In this document: positions 12,585-15,683 of the stretch, piece after piece
How the letters are laid out: each line of letters starts with the position of its first letter
Position numbering within the stretch: position 1 is the stretch's first letter
NCBI GenBank assembly: GCA_964453915.1
Contig: CAYVPW010000030.1
Location: forward strand, 1-15,683
Source of the DNA: UBA1259 sp964453915
Lineage (GTDB): Bacteria > Bacillota > Clostridia > Christensenellales > Borkfalkiaceae
DNA length: 15,683 nucleotides
Direction of reading: 5' to 3'
Program-made: the position numbers and the translations under genes
The notes under the pieces: model-generated
Told to the model about the DNA's origin: nothing
What the model saw: the letters and a program-made list of their open reading frames with translations, nothing else
Database searches by the model: none

Positions 12585-13865
12585 ATGAAAAAGGTCGGTG
12601 TTGCAATTTTAGGTCTCGGCGTTGTAGGCGGCGGAACATATAAAATTTTAGCGGACAACAAGCAGTATTTTAAGGAATCTCAAGGCTTAGATATTACGGT
12701 TGAAAGCGTTTTAGAAAGAAACGTAGAGCGTGCTAAATCTTTAGGAATTGATGAAAGCGTAGTTGCTTCCAGCATAGAAGAAGTGGTTTCTAACCCTGCA
12801 GTAGACATTGTAGTTGAAGTAATAGGCGGAATAGAACCCGCAAAAACTTTTGTTTTGAGAGCGCTAAAAAGCGGAAAAACTGTAGTCACTTCTAATAAAG
12901 AATTGTTTGCAAAACATTGGCCGGAATTAGAGGCGCAAGCAAAACTTACAAATGCAGGGCTTTTCTTTGAAGCGAGTTGCGTGGGCGGCGTTCCTATAAT
13001 AAGAACTTTGCAAGAAGGTATGCAAGCCAACAAGATTTTATCTTTAAAAGGTATAATCAACGGCACTACTAACTATATTTTATCAAAAATGAGCAGTCAA
13101 GGTTCTAGTTACGAAGAAGCGTTAAAAGAAGCGCAACAGCTAGGCTATGCAGAATTTAACCCTACTGCGGACGTTGAAGGATTTGATGCTACTTATAAAC
13201 TTTCTATCTTATCCAGTTTGGCGTTTAACACCAAGGTGGGTATAGAAAACGTACATAGAGAAGGCATTACCTCTATTACTAAAGAAGATATTTTCTACGG
13301 AAAAGAGATGGGGTATGCACTAAAACTTTTGGCGATAGGTAAAAATACTCCCAAAGGAATAGAAGTAAGGGTTCACCCAACGTACGTTTCTATGGATAAC
13401 CCGATTGCAACCGTAAACGACTCTTTTAACGCCGTTCATTTGGTTGGAGATTACGTTGGCGAAATTATGCTTTACGGCAGGGGTGCAGGCGCGTTGCCTA
13501 CGGGTTCCGCTATCGTATCCGATATAATTTTTGCCGCAAAACATACGCATTATTATTACGCTTATTTTGATAACACTGCAGAAGGAAATAAGCGCACTAA
13601 ATTTGTTTCGGACTTTACCTCTAAGTACTTTATAAGATTAACGGTAGAAGATTCCGCAGGTGTATTAAGCAAAATTTCAGGTACTTTCGGAAAGTATAAT
13701 TTAAGTATAAAAGAAGTTAAACAATATGCCGGAGTAAGTGGCAAGGTGCCCGTGGTTATCGTAACGCACGAAACAAACGAAAGCGTTGTTAATAAAGCTT
13801 TAGATAAGATTAAGGCGCTTGATTGCGTTTGCTCGGTAGACAGTTTGATTAGATTAGAAGACTAA
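12585..13865 (+). CDS. hom: Homoserine dehydrogenase
   Basis: Reduces aspartate semialdehyde to homoserine, the branch point to threonine and methionine. The 426-residue monofunctional enzyme has the Rossmann motif GLGVVGGG (10-17), Lys105 in TSNKELFAKH, the substrate region NGTTNYIL (160-167) and the family signature GYAEFNPTADVEGFDATYK (187-205) with catalytic Asp/Lys. A C-terminal ACT domain (about 350-426; RLTVEDSAGVLSKI) gives amino-acid feedback control. The start is ATG 12585, five bases after AAGGAG; an earlier in-frame GTG (12579) overlaps that site. No aspartokinase or threonine synthase gene is nearby, so its place in the operon with coaX looks like transcriptional sharing rather than pathway logic. 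Confidence 0.97.
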   Translation: MKKVGVAILGLGVVGGGTYKILADNKQYFKESQGLDITVESVLERNVERAKSLGIDESVVASSIEEVVSNPAVDIVVEVIGGIEPAKTFVLRALKSGKTVVTSNKELFAKHWPELEAQAKLTNAGLFFEASCVGGVPIIRTLQEGMQANKILSLKGIINGTTNYILSKMSSQGSSYEEALKEAQQLGYAEFNPTADVEGFDATYKLSILSSLAFNTKVGIENVHREGITSITKEDIFYGKEMGYALKLLAIGKNTPKGIEVRVHPTYVSMDNPIATVNDSFNAVHLVGDYVGEIMLYGRGAGALPTGSAIVSDIIFAAKHTHYYYAYFDNTAEGNKRTKFVSDFTSKYFIRLTVEDSAGVLSKISGTFGKYNLSIKEVKQYAGVSGKVPVVIVTHETNESVVNKALDKIKALDCVCSVDSLIRLED

Positions 13866-13875
13866 ACAGATAAAT

Positions 13876-13910
13876 AAAAACTCCCCGCTAAAATTAGCGG
13901 GGAGTTTTTT
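13876..13910. terminator. Bidirectional terminator between hom and the dnaD-like gene
   Basis: AACTCCCCGCTA (13879-13890) and TAGCGGGGAGTT (13895-13906) form a 12-bp stem with a 4-nt loop, extended by flanking A and T residues. T-runs lie on both strands. Confidence 0.93.
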
Positions 13911-13922
13911 GCTTATTTATTA

Positions 13923-15608
13923 TTATGCCTTTTTATCAAAACAATCGCAACGGTGAGTGCCTACGTATCCCGTATCCTTACACTTTTCGCAAACGTATCT
14001 CGGGGATAAGTCTCTCATAGTTAAAGAAATGCCGTTAAGTAGGCTTTCCGCTTTGTTATTTAAGTTTTGTTTTTCTTTTTCAAGTTTATCTAAAAGGTCT
14101 TTATTGCCGTCCATTTCGGCAAAAGCAAGGTCTCTTTCTAAAGAATTAAGTCTTCCGTAAACGTCCGCAAATTTCGGAACGTTCATTGCTTTTTCTACGT
14201 TCTTTTGTGCGCGGGAAACAGCAAGATTTCTACGTTTTTCGTATTCTAAGTTATACGCTTCTTGAGAGTTTGCGTTGTTTTGTACACCGCTATCCGACAC
14301 GTCGCTTTCAGAAAATACGCCGTTTCTTTTCCAGTTAGATAAAATTCCGTTCATATAGGGGATAGGAGAACTTTTACCCGATGCGAATTCCGCCGCTTTT
14401 AGAATCATCTCGTCGGAGAAATTCCAGTTTTTCCAAGTGGCAAGGTTGTTTCTGTCCCATTCGTTGGGGCGCCTTGTAATGCCGGCGGTTATTAAAACCT
14501 TTTTAATAAATTCATCGGCTTTAGCGGTGCTTTCGAAATAGTCTGAAACGGAAGTAATATCCACACAGCCCCTTTGATAAAGTTTTTCTACAAGTTCGTC
14601 CATAAAGGCAAGTTTATTGTTGCCGCTTTTAAAACAAAATGCGGCGATAAACAGCAAAGCGTCGTCCGTAAATCCGTATGACAACCATTTTTTAGTATAC
14701 GTATCTACAACCGTGTCTATCACGTCAACATATACGGATAGCGCGCGGTTAATGCGTATTGCAAGGTCGTATACGTGTTGTTTTTTGTCCATATATTCGG
14801 TAATTTCGCTTTTGGAGAAACTTTTCATAGAATAAAGTTCCATTAAAAATTCGTCTAACTTTTCAAAACTTCCTTTTTTAATTTTTGAAGCGGCAAAAAC
14901 AATGCTTTCCGTTTCAAAATTAAGTTCTTTGGTCCATTTGTTAAGATACTTTAAGTCTTCAATATCCGGTTGGCGCTTAGAAGAGAGAGCTTTTAATATT
15001 TTGGTTATTTCTCCCGTATGTAAAATGTATGTCGATAATTCTCTTTCTACTTTTTCGGGGGTGTTTATTTCTCTTTTTCCAAAATCTTTAGCAACGGTTG
15101 ATATGTATTTATAACCTATTTGTTCGCCTTTTAAATCTACGCAGTATTTAACTATCATAAGCATTGCGTCGGGTTTTATAGAAAAGGTTTCCATAATATT
15201 GAAATATTCCGAAAATTCGTTTGTAGAAATCATTCTTGCGGATATAATCGATTGAAGCGCCTTTGAAAACTCCGTATATTTTTCCGTCTTGAATTTTCTT
15301 GGCTTTCCCGTGTAGGCGCTTTTTACGGGCAAATAGCATACGTTAAACGGTTCTTGAGATAAAACGGAAACTAACCCGAATTCTTCCCAATACTTAAAGC
15401 AGTCTTTAACTTCCGCTTCGTCCATCATAACAGCTTTAGAAAAATCCGAAATAGACTTTGCTTCTTCGCCGTTTTTGCAAAGAAAAAGCCCGTAAAGATA
15501 TACCTTTACGGCGTTTCCGGAAGAAACGGGCACGTATTCGCTAATAAAAATATTTTCAACGTCCGTAAAAGCGTTGAGAGAATATTCTTTGGAATAAGAA
15601 AAACTCAT
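13923..15608 (-). CDS. DnaD-family replication protein fused to a helicase-loader N-terminal (zinc) domain
   Basis: A 561-residue protein. Residues 1-95 look like the winged-helix N-domain of DnaB/DnaD primosomal proteins. About four helical units of the DnaD C-domain type follow, near 113-190, 218-272, 303-358 and 388-438; the last three share W-x-x-x-x-F-x-x-x-x-I-x-x-A-A and the fourth ends YMNGILSNW, the DnaD Y-x3-I-L-x2-W motif. Residues 453-561 match instead the N-domain of DnaC/DnaI helicase loaders: YEKRRNLA, a coiled coil, then RYVCEKCKDTGYVG and CDC, giving Cys540, Cys543, Cys554 and Cys556 for zinc. The AAA+ ATPase that normally follows is absent; TAATAATAA and a terminator come next. 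The start is ATG 15608, with AAGGAG just upstream; the earlier in-frame ATG (15650) lies in the leader. Likely role: primosome assembly with the replicative helicase (inference). Confidence 0.88.
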   Translation of the reverse strand: MSFSYSKEYSLNAFTDVENIFISEYVPVSSGNAVKVYLYGLFLCKNGEEAKSISDFSKAVMMDEAEVKDCFKYWEEFGLVSVLSQEPFNVCYLPVKSAYTGKPRKFKTEKYTEFSKALQSIISARMISTNEFSEYFNIMETFSIKPDAMLMIVKYCVDLKGEQIGYKYISTVAKDFGKREINTPEKVERELSTYILHTGEITKILKALSSKRQPDIEDLKYLNKWTKELNFETESIVFAASKIKKGSFEKLDEFLMELYSMKSFSKSEITEYMDKKQHVYDLAIRINRALSVYVDVIDTVVDTYTKKWLSYGFTDDALLFIAAFCFKSGNNKLAFMDELVEKLYQRGCVDITSVSDYFESTAKADEFIKKVLITAGITRRPNEWDRNNLATWKNWNFSDEMILKAAEFASGKSSPIPYMNGILSNWKRNGVFSESDVSDSGVQNNANSQEAYNLEYEKRRNLAVSRAQKNVEKAMNVPKFADVYGRLNSLERDLAFAEMDGNKDLLDKLEKEKQNLNNKAESLLNGISLTMRDLSPRYVCEKCKDTGYVGTHRCDCFDKKA

Positions 15609-15665
15609 AACTCTCCTTATCAAAAAGCATTTATCGAAAAATACTTGCAATGCCGGCTTACGTGT

Positions 15666-15671
15666 ATTATA
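15666..15671 (-). promoter_or_regulatory. -10 box of the dnaD-like gene
   Basis: TATAAT on the minus strand. The matching -35 box would lie beyond the window edge. The predicted leader is about 50 nt, ending in AAGGAG. Confidence 0.5.
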
Positions 15672-15683
15672 ATATATAAATAT

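Noticed and set aside
15609..15650. N-terminal extension of the DnaD-like protein from ATG 15650
   Set aside because: It lies in the leader; ATG 15608 has AAGGAG just upstream and begins the recognisable domain.

Overview
The window looks like chromosomal core sequence from a low-to-medium-GC, strictly anaerobic Bacillota, most likely an uncultured member of the Clostridia. The clues are an oxygen-sensitive class III ribonucleotide reductase with its radical-SAM activase, a DnaD-type replication protein, BipA, type III pantothenate kinase beside an ECF S-component, DUF4364 and TSCPD proteins, strong GGAGG ribosome binding sites and consensus sigma-A promoters. This assignment is inferred from gene content only. 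I see no phage, insertion sequence, CRISPR array or rRNA.

Layout. (1) 1-640: a tRNA-Ser(GGA) on the minus strand, then a small two-helix membrane protein that seems to start at ATA behind a folded leader. (2) 640-5570: deoxyribonucleotide synthesis. A candidate NrdR box and a strong promoter precede nrdD, which carries a C-terminal glutaredoxin-like domain. A thioredoxin-reductase-like flavoprotein follows. The activase gene faces them across a bidirectional terminator and diverges from dtd. (3) 5640-6400: an XRE regulator diverges from a zinc-ribbon/DUF4190 membrane protein, with two near-identical operators between them. (4) 6400-10620: a minus-strand DUF4364-TSCPD operon, then on the plus strand an unknown charged protein, a Nudix ADP-ribose pyrophosphatase and the ribosomal GTPase BipA/TypA. 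(5) 10660-13910: a small Cys-rich hydrophobic protein (minus), then an operon of an ECF S-component (probably PanT), coaX and hom. (6) 13920-15683: a large DnaD-family protein on the minus strand.

How the genes fit together. nrdD, the flavoprotein and the activase form a dNTP module. The flavoprotein has the CxxC active site and FAD motifs but lacks the usual NADPH-binding motifs, like ferredoxin-dependent clostridial thioredoxin reductases. A route ferredoxin > flavoprotein > fused glutaredoxin domain > NrdD is therefore plausible. The S-component and CoaX fit uptake and phosphorylation of pantothenate for CoA.

The most unusual item is the DnaD-family protein. It has about four DnaD-like helical repeats and ends in the coiled-coil plus zinc-finger N-terminal domain of DnaC/DnaI helicase loaders. 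The AAA+ ATPase that normally follows is absent, and the stop codon is followed at once by a terminator. Other items worth checking are the ATA start, the paired XRE operators 31 bp apart, the back-to-back nrdG/dtd promoters with overlapping -35 boxes, and several uncharacterised palindromes in leaders.
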